This document shows, piece after piece, positions 27,570 to 37,590 of a DNA stretch of 64,000 bases. Position 1 is the stretch's first letter, and the number at the start of each line of letters is the position of its first letter. The DNA lies in NCBI GenBank assembly GCA_938002255.1, contig CALLAL010000016.1, positions 1 to 64,000 on the forward strand. Direction: 5' to 3'. A program made the position numbers and the translations under genes. The notes beneath the pieces were generated by a model. It searched no databases and was not told the DNA's origin. It worked only from the letters and a program-made list of their open reading frames with translations. This DNA comes from an uncultured bacterium. Its GTDB lineage: Bacteria; Desulfobacterota; BSN033; UBA1163.

Positions 27570-28109
27570 ATGGCTAAAGTGAAGAAAAAAGTTAAAGTCA
27601 TCAAGATCGATCTGGATAAATGCAACGGCTGTCGTGCTTGCGAGATGATCTGTTCGGCTTTTCATGCCTCCCCTAAATATGCCAGCAACAATCCTGCGAG
27701 GTCGCGAATTCAGGTGATCCATGATCCACTGCGGGATGTCTATCTTCCTGTTTATGCTGGAGAATACACGGCTGCCGAATGTATGGGGCGAGATAAATAT
27801 GTAATTGACGGGAAAGAATATAGCGAATGTGATTTCTGCAGGGCTTCTTGTCCTTCCAGAGGTGCCTTCAAAGATCCTGATTCCGGCCTGCCTCTTAAGT
27901 GTGATATGTGCGAAGATGATCCTCAGCAGGAAAAACCTCTGTGTGTTCAGTGGTGTATCAATGAGGCGTTGACTTATGAGGAAAAGGAGGAAGAAGTCGA
28001 AGAGGAAGTCAAACCTGAGGATGTCGAGATTGGCTTGAAGGCAATGATCGATAAATACGGCAAGGAAAAAGTTATTGATACCATGGCCCGGATGTCTAAA
28101 AAGGCCTAA
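27570..28109 (+). CDS. bamC: Benzoyl-CoA reductase FeS subunit BamC
   Basis: A 179-residue polyferredoxin with Cys groups CNGCRACEMIC, CDFCRASC and CDMCEDDPQQEKPLCVQWC plus a nearby AAEC. It is the electron-carrying partner of BamB and begins 1 bp after the bamB stop. The last 60 residues are strongly charged (EEKEEEVEEEVKPED) and helical, unlike ordinary ferredoxins; such a tail fits BamC proteins, which connect to BamD-F. Confidence 0.9.
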   Translation: MAKVKKKVKVIKIDLDKCNGCRACEMICSAFHASPKYASNNPARSRIQVIHDPLRDVYLPVYAGEYTAAECMGRDKYVIDGKEYSECDFCRASCPSRGAFKDPDSGLPLKCDMCEDDPQQEKPLCVQWCINEALTYEEKEEEVEEEVKPEDVEIGLKAMIDKYGKEKVIDTMARMSKKA

Positions 28110-28138
28110 AGGTTCTTGGTGAAAGAAGAGGATGGAGG

Positions 28139-29299
28139 ATGGTGGAAACGATACCTTTATCTCCCTTTAAGATCGTGGTTGAAGGCATTCAGGAGGCTGG
28201 TGGGGAGGCTTTCCGATTCTGTTATCAATGCGGGACGTGTGAAACGGTTTGTCCCTGGAATCGGGTGAGGAAATTTTTTGTCCGCCGAATGATTCATGAA
28301 GCCCAATTAGGCGTTGTTCCATTCGAAGCCGAAGATCTCTGGCTTTGTGTAACCTGCCGTCAGTGTGTTGAACGTTGTCCCAGGGGGGTAGAAATCATCG
28401 ATGTCATGCGGGCGATGCGGAGGCTTTTGGTGCCTGATGGTGTGGTACCTGCAAGTATTCCAAACCTGCGTGGCATTATGACCAGCCTGGCCAGTGTGGG
28501 AAACCCATGGGGACAGGACCCACAAGACCGCCCCAATTGGGCAAAAGGATTGGAGGTCAAAGAGTTTACCGAAGGTATGGAATATCTTTACTTCCCCTGC
28601 TGTTATCCCAGTTACGAACCGAGGTTGAAAAAGGTATCCTTCGCGACCGCCAAACTCCTTAATCAAGCCGGAGTAGATTACGGAATCCTCGGTTCAAAAG
28701 AAAATTGTTGTGGCGAGAGTGTCCGCAAAGCTGGAAATGAGACGTTATTCAAAAACCTGGCCAAAGGAAACATCAAAACCTATATTGACCATGGGGTGAA
28801 GAAGATCTTAGTCTCTTCTCCACACTGTTTTCACACCTTCAAAAACGAATATCCTGAATTCAAAGTCCAGTTTGAGGTGACCCACCTTTCACAGTTTTTA
28901 TTTCACCTTCTCAAGGAAGGAAAGCTTTCAATCACAAAGGCATTTCCCAAAAGGGTCACCTATCATGATCCCTGTTATTTGGGCCGTCACAATGGAATCT
29001 TTGATGAACCCCGCGAGGTTTTGAGAAGGATTCCAGGTCTTGAACTGGTTGAAATGGCAGATAACCGTGAGAAAAGCCTCTGTTGCGGAATGGGGGGAGG
29101 TAGGATTTGGATGGAGACGGCCAAAAATGAGAGGTTCTCTGTTCTAAGATTAGAACAGGCGATTGCCGTGGGAGCTGAGGTTCTGGTCACGGCATGCCCC
29201 TATTGCATCAGCCAGTTTGAGGACAGCCGATTAATCCTCAAAAATAGTGAAGCCATCCGGATTATGGATATTACAGAGGTTCTGGAGGAAGTGATTTAA
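28139..29299 (+). CDS. bamD: HdrCB-like FeS subunit BamD
   Basis: A 386-residue fusion of HdrC-like and HdrB/D-like parts. Two [4Fe-4S] motifs (CYQCGTCETVC near 25-35, CVTCRQCVERC near 69-79) precede two CCG domains (FPCCYPSYEPR, SKENCCGES, SPHCFHTF, DPCYLGRHN, LCCGMGGGRIW, CPYC). These carry the non-cubane clusters in heterodisulfide reductase. BamD is proposed to be part of the flavin-based electron-bifurcating module that drives benzoyl-CoA reduction. No membrane helix is present, unlike the two EMO-like proteins in the window, whose C-terminal parts are otherwise similar. Start codon is ATG with GAGGATGGAGG upstream. Confidence 0.9.
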   Translation: MVETIPLSPFKIVVEGIQEAGGEAFRFCYQCGTCETVCPWNRVRKFFVRRMIHEAQLGVVPFEAEDLWLCVTCRQCVERCPRGVEIIDVMRAMRRLLVPDGVVPASIPNLRGIMTSLASVGNPWGQDPQDRPNWAKGLEVKEFTEGMEYLYFPCCYPSYEPRLKKVSFATAKLLNQAGVDYGILGSKENCCGESVRKAGNETLFKNLAKGNIKTYIDHGVKKILVSSPHCFHTFKNEYPEFKVQFEVTHLSQFLFHLLKEGKLSITKAFPKRVTYHDPCYLGRHNGIFDEPREVLRRIPGLELVEMADNREKSLCCGMGGGRIWMETAKNERFSVLRLEQAIAVGAEVLVTACPYCISQFEDSRLILKNSEAIRIMDITEVLEEVI

Positions 29300-29365
29300 C
29301 CCTCTTCCCCTTATCGCAGAGGAGGGGATCTGGGGTTCAAATATTCAAGATGAGGACTTATAGAA

Positions 29366-32300
29366 GTGGACAAAGAACAGATCGAACAATTTCTTAAAAG
29401 TTTAGCCACCCGGAATTACGGTGATGTGATGATCGTGGGTGGGGGGATCAGTGGCGTACAAGCCGCACTCGACCTCGGCAATGCCGGCTTCAAGGTTTAT
29501 CTGGTGGATGAAAGTCCCTCCATTGGCGGGAAGATGGCCCAGTTGGACAAGACCTTTCCGACCAACGAGTGCTCCATCTGAATTCTGTCGCCTAAACTGG
29601 TCGAGGTCGGCCGGCATCCCAACATCGAAGTGCTAAGCTATACTGAAATAGATCGGGTCGAAGGTGAGGCAGGAGACTTTAATGTCACCTTACAGAAAAA
29701 GACCCGGTATGTGATCGAAAGCCAATGCACGGGTTGCAATACATGTGTGGAGTACTGCCCTGTGAAGGTTCCGGATGTCTTTAATCAGGAGATTTCCAAA
29801 AATAAAGCCATTCACATCTACTTTGCGCAAGCCATTCCCCTGATCACTTATATTGATGAAAACTGTCTCTATCTAAAAGAGAAGAAATGCCGGATCTGTG
29901 AGGCTGTGTGCGAAAAAAAGGCTATCGATTTTTCACAAAAGCCAGAAAAGGTAGAGATCAAAGTCGGAGCTATTCTGCTTGCTCCTGGCTTTGAACCTTT
30001 TGATCCAAGGGTGAGGGATATTTATGGCTACAGGAAGATGGCCAATGTCGTCACCAGTATGGACTACGAGAGGCTGTTAAGTTCTACCGGTCCTTATGAG
30101 GGTGAAATTCGACGGAATTCTGACCTGAAACACCCCCACAAAGTTGCCTGGATTCAGTGTGTGGGCTCAAGACAAGTGATTCCAGGTGGGAAAAGCTACT
30201 GTTCAGCCGTGTGCTGCACGTACACTCAGAAGCAGGTGATCTTAACAAAAGATCATGATCCTGAAGCGGAATGTACGGTTTTCCATAATGATATTCGATC
30301 CTATGGAAAAGATTTTGAGCGTTTCTTTCAAAGGACGGAAAAACTTAGAGGGGTTCGGTTTATCAGAAGCTATCCCACGGTAGTTCGAGAGGTTCCTGAG
30401 ACAAAGAATGTCATCCTTCGATATACCCTTCCAGAAGAGGGGGTCAAAGAGGAAGAGTTTGACATGGTGGTTTTGTCGGTGGGCTTAAATCCACCGACCA
30501 GTGGAAACAAGTTAGCCCAACAGTTGGGCATTGAACTCAATTCCCATGGATTTTGCAAAACCCATCCTTCTAATCCGATTCAGACTAATCGTCCTGGAAT
30601 CTTTGTCAGTGGCGCTTTTCAGGGGCCGATGGATATTCCAGAAGCCGTCTTTACGGCCAATGGGGCGAGTTCCCAGTGTGGGGAGTTCCTCGATTACCGG
30701 CGAGGAAAGCTCACTACGGAAAGGATTTATCCGCCTGAAAGAGACGTTTCTCAGGAGGAATTGAGGATCGGCGTCTTTGTCTGTCATTGTGGAGCCAATA
30801 TTGGAAGGGTCGTTGATGTTCCTTCGGTCGTTGAATATAGCTCCAAATTACCCCATGTCGTTCACGCACAAGAACAACTGTTTTCCTGCTCAACGGAATC
30901 AACGAACCAAATCATGCAGGTGATCAGAGAAAAAAACCTGAATCGAGTGGTCGTGGCGGCTTGCACACCCAAGACGCATGAACCTACCTTCCGTTATTCG
31001 CTTCGAGAAGGAGGGATCAATCAATACTTTCTGGATATGGCCAATATCCGGGAGCATTGTTCCTGGGTTCACTCCCGAGAGAAGGAGGAATCGACACAGA
31101 AAGCCAAAGAGCTTGTCCGAATGTCCCTGGCACGGACTTGCCATCTGGAGCCTTTACAGGATTTTGATCTCCCCGTCCATAAAGCAGCGCTAGTGGTAGG
31201 AGGGGGAATCGCCGGTATGACCTGCGCTCTCTCCATAGCTAACCAGGGACATGAAGTCCATCTAATCGAGAAAAGCTCAGATCTGGGAGGTATGGCTCGG
31301 CGAATCCATGAGACCCTTGAAGGAATGGATGTTCAGGCGTTCTTAAACGACCTGATCCAGAAGGTTTATCAACATCCTTTGATCCGTGTTTATACGAATA
31401 CCGCGATTACAGAAGCCACGGGTTATGTTGGAAATTTCCTTACCCGGATAACTTCTGACCGGGGAAAGTCTGAGATCCAGCACGGTGCTACCGTCATTGC
31501 GATTGGAGCGGAGGTTTATCAACCCAAAGAATACCTCTACGGAGAGGATGAAAGGGTTATGACCAGCCTGGAGCTGGAGGAGAAGATCTACCAAGGAAAC
31601 GAAGATATTCTGCAGGCAGAGAGCCTTGTCATGATCCAGTGCGTTGGCTGCCGAAATGAAGAGAGAAATTATTGCTCCCGAATCTGTTGCAGCGAGTCGA
31701 TCAAAAATGCACTGAAATTAAAAACATTAAACCCTAAAATGGACATCACCATTCTGTTCAGAGATATGAGAACTTATGGGTTTAAAGAGGATTATTACAG
31801 AGAGGCAGCCAATCGAGGGGTCAAGTTTATCCGTTATGAACCTCAAGATCCCCCTCAAGTCCTCGCAGGGGAGTCAGAAGAGGGGCGGCCGGTTTTGAAA
31901 GTCAACACCATGGACTACCTTTTAGGGAATAGAATCGAGATGGATGCCGATTTCGTTGCTCTTGCGGCTGCTACCCTTCCACCGGCAGAAGCGAAGGAAG
32001 TTTCACAGTTATTTAAAGTGGGTTTAGGACCTGATGGCTTTTTCCAGGAGGCTCATGTCAAATTGAGGCCAGTTGAATTTGGAACAGATGGCGTCTATCT
32101 TTGCGGCACCTCCCACTATCCTAAACTCATTTCTGAGGCCATCAGCCAAGCCTACGGCGCAGCTGGGCGTGCGTTAACTTTACTCTCCCATGATACAGTT
32201 GTTGCTTCGGGTTCCATTTGCGTCGTTGAAGAGAAGAGATGCATCGGTTGTGGTGCCTGTGTGGAAGCCTGTACGTATGGAGCCATTGAACTTTATGAAA

Positions 32301-32449
32301 CCCGGCAGGGGAAAAAAGCAAAGATGAATCCGATTCTCTGTAAGGGAGATGGCGTCTGTAACACGAAGTGTCCAACTGGAGCCATTCAGTTGAAACATTA
32401 TACCGATGAACAGTTGATTGCTGAAATTGATTCTATCGCTGAGGGTTAA
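29366..32449 (+). CDS. bamE: HdrA-like flavoprotein BamE with a selenocysteine codon
   Basis: A 1027-residue protein if the in-frame TGA at 29579-29581 is read as selenocysteine. Upstream, the frame ends NECSI; downstream it continues ILSPKLVEVGRHPN without a gap, exactly where HdrA proteins read DCSxCILSPKLVEVGRHPNI, so Sec replaces Cys. Domain order: an FAD fold (VMIVGGGISG) with the Sec motif, a ferredoxin-like segment (CTGCNTCVEYC near 110-120, CRICEAVC), a full HdrA unit starting IGVFVCHCGANIG near 470, a second FAD fold (AALVVGGGIAGMT), and a C-terminal 2[4Fe-4S] ferredoxin (CIGCGACVEAC...CNTKC). BamE is expected to bind FAD and bifurcate electrons. Start is GTG with GAGG ten bases upstream. 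The alternative is a true stop and a second start at 29630, which would remove the FAD site. Confidence 0.9.
29579..29614 (+). promoter_or_regulatory. UGA selenocysteine codon and SECIS-like hairpin in bamE
   Basis: TGA at 29579-29581 is followed 15 nt later by a 7-bp stem, CTGGTCG at 29597-29603 with CGGCCGG at 29608-29614 (two G-U pairs), closing the tetraloop AGGT at 29604-29607. An apical GGU-containing loop at this distance is what bacterial SelB recognises, for example in E. coli fdhF. Recognition here is inferred. Confidence 0.75.
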
Positions 32450-32609
32450 AGAGAGAGACAAGGAAAAAGAAACCATTGGGGATGGATCAAAGAAAGAAAC
32501 GGGACGATTCATGATTCAACTCTGAAAGTTCATCCTTCTGCTCCCGGCGATGGTTGGTTTGGCCCTCAATGGCCATTTGATTCGTTTCTCATTAAGGAGT
32601 CGAGAAAAA

Positions 32610-33452
32610 ATGAGTGCCCTTCAAAAGTTTAAGCCAAGGATCATCAGCTTCGTATGCAACTGGTGAGGGTACGGGGCTGCGGACCTGGCTGGAGTTTCCA
32701 GACTTCAATACTCGAACGAAATTAGAATTATACGCATGATGTGTACCGGGAGGGTAGATTTTACCTTCATCTTTCGTTCCTTCGCAAAACGAGCGGATGG
32801 CGTTTTTATCGCCGGTTGCCGCCTGGATGAATGTAAATATATTACCCATGGTAACTACCACACCCTGAATACGGTGCTTCTCACCAAAAGGCTGATGGAA
32901 TACTTTGGATTGAATCCAGATCGATTGAGAATCGAATTTATGTCCTCTGCTGAAGGAGGACGTTTTGCAGAAACCGTGAATGATTTTGTGAAACAGGTGA
33001 GATCGATCGGGCCCCTGGGAAAGAGTGAGGGGTTAGACGAAGGGGAATTGACTTCCAAACTGAATCAGGTAACGACTCTAATTCCTTATATCAAGATTGC
33101 CAAAAAGGATAAACTTTCCTCTCAGCTCAAAAACCCTGACTTGTGGGACCAGCTCTTTACACGAGAGGAGATCGATGCGTTATTTCGTGAATTGCCTTCC
33201 TACTATATTGATCCTGAAAAGTGTCAAGCCTGCATGACTTGCGCCAGAAGGTGCCCTGTCGAGGCGATTTCAGGCGGGAAGAATCTGATCCATATCGTCG
33301 ATCAGGAGAAGTGTATTAAATGCGGGACCTGTTTGGAGGTCTGTCCTCCTAAATTCAGTGCCGTAACGAAGCTCATTGGACAACCTGTTCCTCCCCCTGT
33401 GCCGGAGGAAAAGAGGACCATTGTCAGAAAGGGGAAGGGAAAAGAGAGTTAA
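32610..33452 (+). CDS. bamF: MvhD-like subunit BamF with a selenocysteine codon
   Basis: A 280-residue protein if TGA at 32664-32666 is read as selenocysteine. The frame runs from ATG 32610 (AAGGAG upstream) through FVCNW, then Sec, then GYGAADLAGVSRLQY, exactly the CNWCxYxxADLAG motif of MvhD/hydrogenase delta subunits with Sec for Cys. The MCTGRVD motif and a GCRLDECKY block follow, then a C-terminal 2[4Fe-4S] ferredoxin (CQACMTCARRC, CIKCGTCLEVC). MvhD proteins bind a [2Fe-2S] centre and pass electrons to HdrA. BamF with Sec is known from Geobacter and Desulfococcus benzoate degraders. Without readthrough the N-terminal cluster motif would be lost. Confidence 0.92.
32664..32701 (+). promoter_or_regulatory. 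UGA selenocysteine codon and SECIS-like hairpin in bamF
   Basis: After TGA at 32664-32666 the stem CTGGA at 32689-32693 pairs with TCCAG at 32697-32701 around the loop GTT. The stem is short, begins 22 nt after the codon and has an apical GU, in keeping with bacterial SECIS elements; flanking bases may extend it. A structure prediction would settle the exact fold. Confidence 0.6.
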
Positions 33453-33517
33453 AGGGATTGGGAAACCTTTAAGGCTAAGCCTCTTCAGATCAATGGGTTG
33501 GGAAGGGAGATTGATTT

Positions 33518-35539
33518 TTGGCGACGCGTGAAGTTTTCTGGAATATCTCATACCCTTATGTCATGTACCTATTGGCAGCCCTGGGGGTTGCCTACTGGAT
33601 CTATAGCCTCTATCAGCGCTATCAGCTCTGGCGTATCGGGAGGCCTGATGAATGCACCCAAGAGATAGGCAAAAGGATCCGAGTCTTCATCCAAACCCTC
33701 CTCACAGAGATCCTGACTCACCGTAAATTCCTTCGCGATCCGTTTCCAGGAATCATGCATTTTCTGATCTTCTGGGGTTGGATCATTCTTCTTTTGGCTT
33801 CCGCTGTGGATGCCTTTACTTATTATGCCAATTTGCATCTTGTTGGCACGCCCTACCTCTGGTTCTCCCTGATTGTCGATATCGGTGGCTTACTGGTCAT
33901 TATCGGAATGCTCATGGCAGTCCTCCGCCGTTATATTTTAAAACCCGAGCGATTGAATTCCGTGTTTGATGATGGGATTATCACCGCACTGATTCTAATT
34001 ATCCTTGTTACAGGCTATATGGTAGAAGGGTTGAGGCAAGCGGCCACCGAATTGAAGACTCACCCTGAATGGGCTTTATGGTCTCCTGGAGGGTTTGTTT
34101 TCGCAAAAGCGTTTGAAGGAATGGACGAGGAAAGCCTTCGGTTCTGGCATCAATGGCTCTGGTGGTTTCATGCCCTCATGACGATTGGCGGCTTTGTGTA
34201 TGTTGGACTCGTTTTTTCTAAATTCCAACATATCCTGGTATCCCCATTGAACATTTTTTTTCGCAACTTGGGCCCTGTAGGCGTTCCTGCTCCCATTGAT
34301 ATTGAGAAAGCTGAAACCCTTGGCGTAGGCGAGATCAAAGATTTCACCTGGAAACAGCTCCTCGATCTGGACGCCTGTACCAACTGTGGTCGCTGTCAGG
34401 ATGCCTGCCCGGCATGGGCAACGGGGAAACCCCTCTCACCCAGAAAAGTGATTCAGGATCTCAAGGTTCACATGGTCAAAGCCAATAAAAAACAGACACA
34501 TTCCTCTGAAAGCGTTCCCACTCTTGTGGGCGAAGCTCCCACCGAAGAAGAGATCTGGGCCTGTACGACCTGTGCGGCCTGTCAGGAAACCTGTCCGGTT
34601 TACGTGGAGCATCTTGTAAAGATTATCGATCTTAGAAGGAATCTGGTTCTGGCACATAGCAAAATGCCAGAGACAGCCCAACTCATGCTTCGAAATATGC
34701 AGTCCCGAGGACATCCTTGGGCTGGAATCCAATCGTTAAGATTGAGGGGAGATTGGACCAGTGAGATAGAGGTTAAAGTCCTCTCGGAAGGGGATCGCGT
34801 TAAAACCCTTTTTTGGGTGGGTTGCACCGGAGCCTTGGCCGAGCGTAATGTGAAAGCCACGCTTTCCATGGCAAAGGTTTTGAAAGCCGTTGGAATTGAT
34901 TTCGGAGTCTTAGGGGAGGCGGAAACCTGCTGCGGTGATCCCGCTCGGAGAGCAGGGTACGAATTTCAATTTCAAATTAGTGCAGAGCAAAACATTGAGA
35001 CCTTCAAAAACCATCAGATCCAAGAAATCATTACAATGTGCCCTCACTGTTACCATACGCTCAAAAATGAATATCCCAAGTATGGCGGTGCGTTTAAAGT
35101 GATTCATTATACTCAATTCCTTTATGATTTGATCCAGCAAAAGAAATTGAACTTATCCCATGCCTTAGCTTTGAACCTAACCTATCAAGACCCCTGCTAT
35201 TTAGGGCGTTATAATCATCTCTATCAGGAACCACGCCAGGTTCTGCAAGCCCTTCCCCAGATTCGACTGAAAGAGATGGAGCGCTCACGCAACAGAAGCT
35301 TTTGTTGCGGAGGAGGCGGCGGGCATATGTGGATTGAAGAGCAGCCAGGTACGACCAAGATCAACCAAATGCGTCTGGAGGATGTCCTCAAAACAGGAGC
35401 AGACACAGTGGTGACGGCCTGTCCTTATTGTTTACAGATGTTTGAGGAGAGCATAGAACATAAAGGGATGAAAGAGACCTTGAAGGCAAAAGATTTGGTG
35501 GAACTCGTTGAAGAAGCAATGGAAGCCACGCGCACATAA
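33518..35539 (+). CDS. Second membrane FeS oxidoreductase (EMO-like) of the bam cluster
   Basis: A 673-residue paralogue of the protein at 20790, with the same order: about five N-terminal membrane helices, HdrC-like motifs (CTNCGRCQDAC near 286, CTTCAACQETC near 357), and HdrD-like CCG domains (AETCCGDP, CPHCYHTLKNEY, DPCYLGRYNH, CCGGGGGHMW, CPYC). It likely transfers electrons between the downstream ETF and menaquinone. It starts with TTG 33518, about 65 bp after bamF, with GGAAGGGAG upstream. In Geobacter the bam cluster continues with bamGHI; here this module stands in that place. Confidence 0.87.
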   Translation: MATREVFWNISYPYVMYLLAALGVAYWIYSLYQRYQLWRIGRPDECTQEIGKRIRVFIQTLLTEILTHRKFLRDPFPGIMHFLIFWGWIILLLASAVDAFTYYANLHLVGTPYLWFSLIVDIGGLLVIIGMLMAVLRRYILKPERLNSVFDDGIITALILIILVTGYMVEGLRQAATELKTHPEWALWSPGGFVFAKAFEGMDEESLRFWHQWLWWFHALMTIGGFVYVGLVFSKFQHILVSPLNIFFRNLGPVGVPAPIDIEKAETLGVGEIKDFTWKQLLDLDACTNCGRCQDACPAWATGKPLSPRKVIQDLKVHMVKANKKQTHSSESVPTLVGEAPTEEEIWACTTCAACQETCPVYVEHLVKIIDLRRNLVLAHSKMPETAQLMLRNMQSRGHPWAGIQSLRLRGDWTSEIEVKVLSEGDRVKTLFWVGCTGALAERNVKATLSMAKVLKAVGIDFGVLGEAETCCGDPARRAGYEFQFQISAEQNIETFKNHQIQEIITMCPHCYHTLKNEYPKYGGAFKVIHYTQFLYDLIQQKKLNLSHALALNLTYQDPCYLGRYNHLYQEPRQVLQALPQIRLKEMERSRNRSFCCGGGGGHMWIEEQPGTTKINQMRLEDVLKTGADTVVTACPYCLQMFEESIEHKGMKETLKAKDLVELVEEAMEATRT

Positions 35540-35626
35540 CGATGAACATTAAACGACCAACAGGGAAGAGTAAACCGGTCATTTGGTCTGGTCCATCATC
35601 CATCGTTCTTAGGAGAGGAGTTGAAG

Positions 35627-36421
35627 ATGAATACGATTGTCTGTGTCAAACAAGTTCCTGATCCAGAAATTCCCCCCGCTAAATTTAAGATTGATCCCGA
35701 AACCAAAAAGGTGGTTCCTCCTCCGGGCGTACCGCCTGTTATCAGTGTCTATGATGAGAGGGCCGTAGAGGCTGCCCTGCGCCTTAAGGATAAACACAAA
35801 GGGAAAATCACCGTGATCAGCGTGGGAGCCGGGAAAGTATCTGATGTGGTTCGTCATGCACTCTCGATGGGAGCGGATGAAGGTTTTGTGATCGAAGATG
35901 GGGCCTTTGAAAACTTGGATAGTTTTGGGACAGCCACTGTCCTTAGCAAAGCCATCCAAAAAATTGGCGGGTATGATTTGATTTTATGCGGTCGTCAGGC
36001 TGCCGATTGGGGAGCGGGTCAGGTGGGGTCCATCCTTGCTGAAATTCTTGGTATTCCGGTGGTGACCTTTGCCTGTGGTATAGAGGCAGTAGATAAAAAA
36101 CTGAGGGTCAGGCGGGTGGTGAAGGATGGCTTTGAAATTCTGGAAACGCCAATGCCAAGTTTGGTGACCGTGAGCAGTGAAATTGGATTGCCGCGCCTTC
36201 CAGCCGGGATGAGCTTGATGCTGGCTCGGAAGAAGCAGATTCCTGTCTGGAAACCACAGGATATTGGTCTTGATCTTTCGGACCTGGACAAAGAAAAGGC
36301 CCACACAGAAATTATTGGTCTCTCGATTCCAACCCGAAAGAAGGAGTGTGAGATCATCACAGGGACGACCCCCGCAGAGGCTGCCATCCAATTAGCTGAA
36401 AAATTGAGTCAGTTGTTCTAA
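35627..36421 (+). CDS. etfB: Electron transfer flavoprotein beta subunit, bam-linked
   Basis: A 264-residue ETF beta. It carries the MNTIVCVKQVPDPEI start, the VISVYDERAVEAAL segment and CGRQAADWGAGQVGSILAE. ATG 35627 follows AGGAGAGG at good spacing; a TTG two codons earlier is less likely. It differs clearly from the etfB at 22891 (for example NPFDEFALEEAL becomes SVYDERAVEAAL), so the pairs are not a recent duplication. It probably serves a different acyl-CoA dehydrogenase or a different quinone partner. Confidence 0.93.
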   Translation: MNTIVCVKQVPDPEIPPAKFKIDPETKKVVPPPGVPPVISVYDERAVEAALRLKDKHKGKITVISVGAGKVSDVVRHALSMGADEGFVIEDGAFENLDSFGTATVLSKAIQKIGGYDLILCGRQAADWGAGQVGSILAEILGIPVVTFACGIEAVDKKLRVRRVVKDGFEILETPMPSLVTVSSEIGLPRLPAGMSLMLARKKQIPVWKPQDIGLDLSDLDKEKAHTEIIGLSIPTRKKECEIITGTTPAEAAIQLAEKLSQLF

Positions 36422-36516
36422 TGGAGGGACCTTCATTCAAAAGGTTTTGGAGATGCATCAAATGTGGGAAGGCCAACCAGCCATCCCGATGATCGAATTA
36501 AAGGAGGGGCGATTCA

Positions 36517-37518
36517 ATGGACGGTTATCAAGGGGTATTGGTTTGCGGTGAATTAGCTGAGGGGAAACTGGCGCCTATTACAATAGAACTCCTCGGAATA
36601 GGTAGAAAGCTTGCCGATGAATTGGGGGAAAAGGTAAGCCTCCTTTTAATGGGAAACCCGATTGGACATCTGGGGCAGGAGGCAATTGCCTACGGTGCGG
36701 ATCAGGTCTTTGTGGCGGAAGATCCTCTCTTGGAGGTCTATAATTCTGATGCATACACCTACCTTATGGCTGACCTTTGTCGCAAAATAAATCCCTCCAT
36801 TGTGCTTTTTGGTCATACGGATATGGGGTGTGATTTGGCACCTCGGCTCAATGGACGATTGGGGGGAGGACTCACTATGGACTGCCTCACTTTATCCATT
36901 GACCCGACCACAAAACGACTCATCTCAACCCGTCCAGTTTTTGGGGGTAATGCCCATGCTACTCTAATGTCCAAGTCAGCAAGACCTCAAATGGCGACCT
37001 TAAGGCAGAAGATTGTTGCACCCGCAGAAAGAAATGACTCCCGAAAGGGGGAGATCATTCCTGTGGAAGGAAAGATCGACCCTTCAATCATTAAGATGAA
37101 GGTTGTTGAGCGCCTCAAAGAAGAAGTAGAAGGAGTAAAGCTGGAAGATGCTGAAGTGATTGTGAGTGGTGGACGAGGAATCGGGAGTGCTCAAAATTTT
37201 AAGATGTTACGGGAATTGGCAGATCTTTTAGGAGGGGCTATAGGGGCCACACGGCCTGCCTGTGACGAAGGATGGGTTCCGGCCTCGCTCCAGATTGGAC
37301 AGAGTGGAAAAGTGGTCAGTCCCAAACTCTATATTGCTGTGGCTCTTTCCGGAGCGATGTCACATATCTCCGGTTGCTTAGGCTCCAAGGTGATCGTTGG
37401 AATTAATAAGGATCCCGAAGCCAATATTTTTAACGTAGCTCGCTACGGGATTGTTGCTGATTATAAGGAAGTGTTACCAGCATTGATTTCAAAACTGAAG
37501 GAACGATTGTCAAAGTAA
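36517..37518 (+). CDS. etfA: Electron transfer flavoprotein alpha subunit, bam-linked
   Basis: A 333-residue ETF alpha with the C-terminal FAD domain intact (SGGRGIGSAQNFKMLRELAD, GGAIGATRPACDEGW, IGQSGKVVSPKLYIA, SGAMSHISG, NKDPEANIF). It has a strong AAAGGAGGGG ribosome site and ends the forward operon. The next genes face it from the minus strand. Confidence 0.94.
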   Translation: MDGYQGVLVCGELAEGKLAPITIELLGIGRKLADELGEKVSLLLMGNPIGHLGQEAIAYGADQVFVAEDPLLEVYNSDAYTYLMADLCRKINPSIVLFGHTDMGCDLAPRLNGRLGGGLTMDCLTLSIDPTTKRLISTRPVFGGNAHATLMSKSARPQMATLRQKIVAPAERNDSRKGEIIPVEGKIDPSIIKMKVVERLKEEVEGVKLEDAEVIVSGGRGIGSAQNFKMLRELADLLGGAIGATRPACDEGWVPASLQIGQSGKVVSPKLYIAVALSGAMSHISGCLGSKVIVGINKDPEANIFNVARYGIVADYKEVLPALISKLKERLSK

Positions 37519-37590
37519 CTTGAAGGCAAGGGTTTTTCAGAAAAGGGGTTTCTTTGGAATGCCCTTTAGGAATCAGAAGGATTGATCCGC

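Noticed and set aside
29630-32449. Separate gene starting at an ATG-like codon after the TGA in bamE
   Set aside because: The upstream and downstream parts are contiguous in one frame and complete the HdrA motif, and a SECIS-like stem follows the TGA. Selenocysteine readthrough explains it better.
32736-33452. Shorter bamF beginning at 32736
   Set aside because: It would lose the MvhD CNWC motif and has no ribosome site; the frame from 32610 with UGA readthrough has both.
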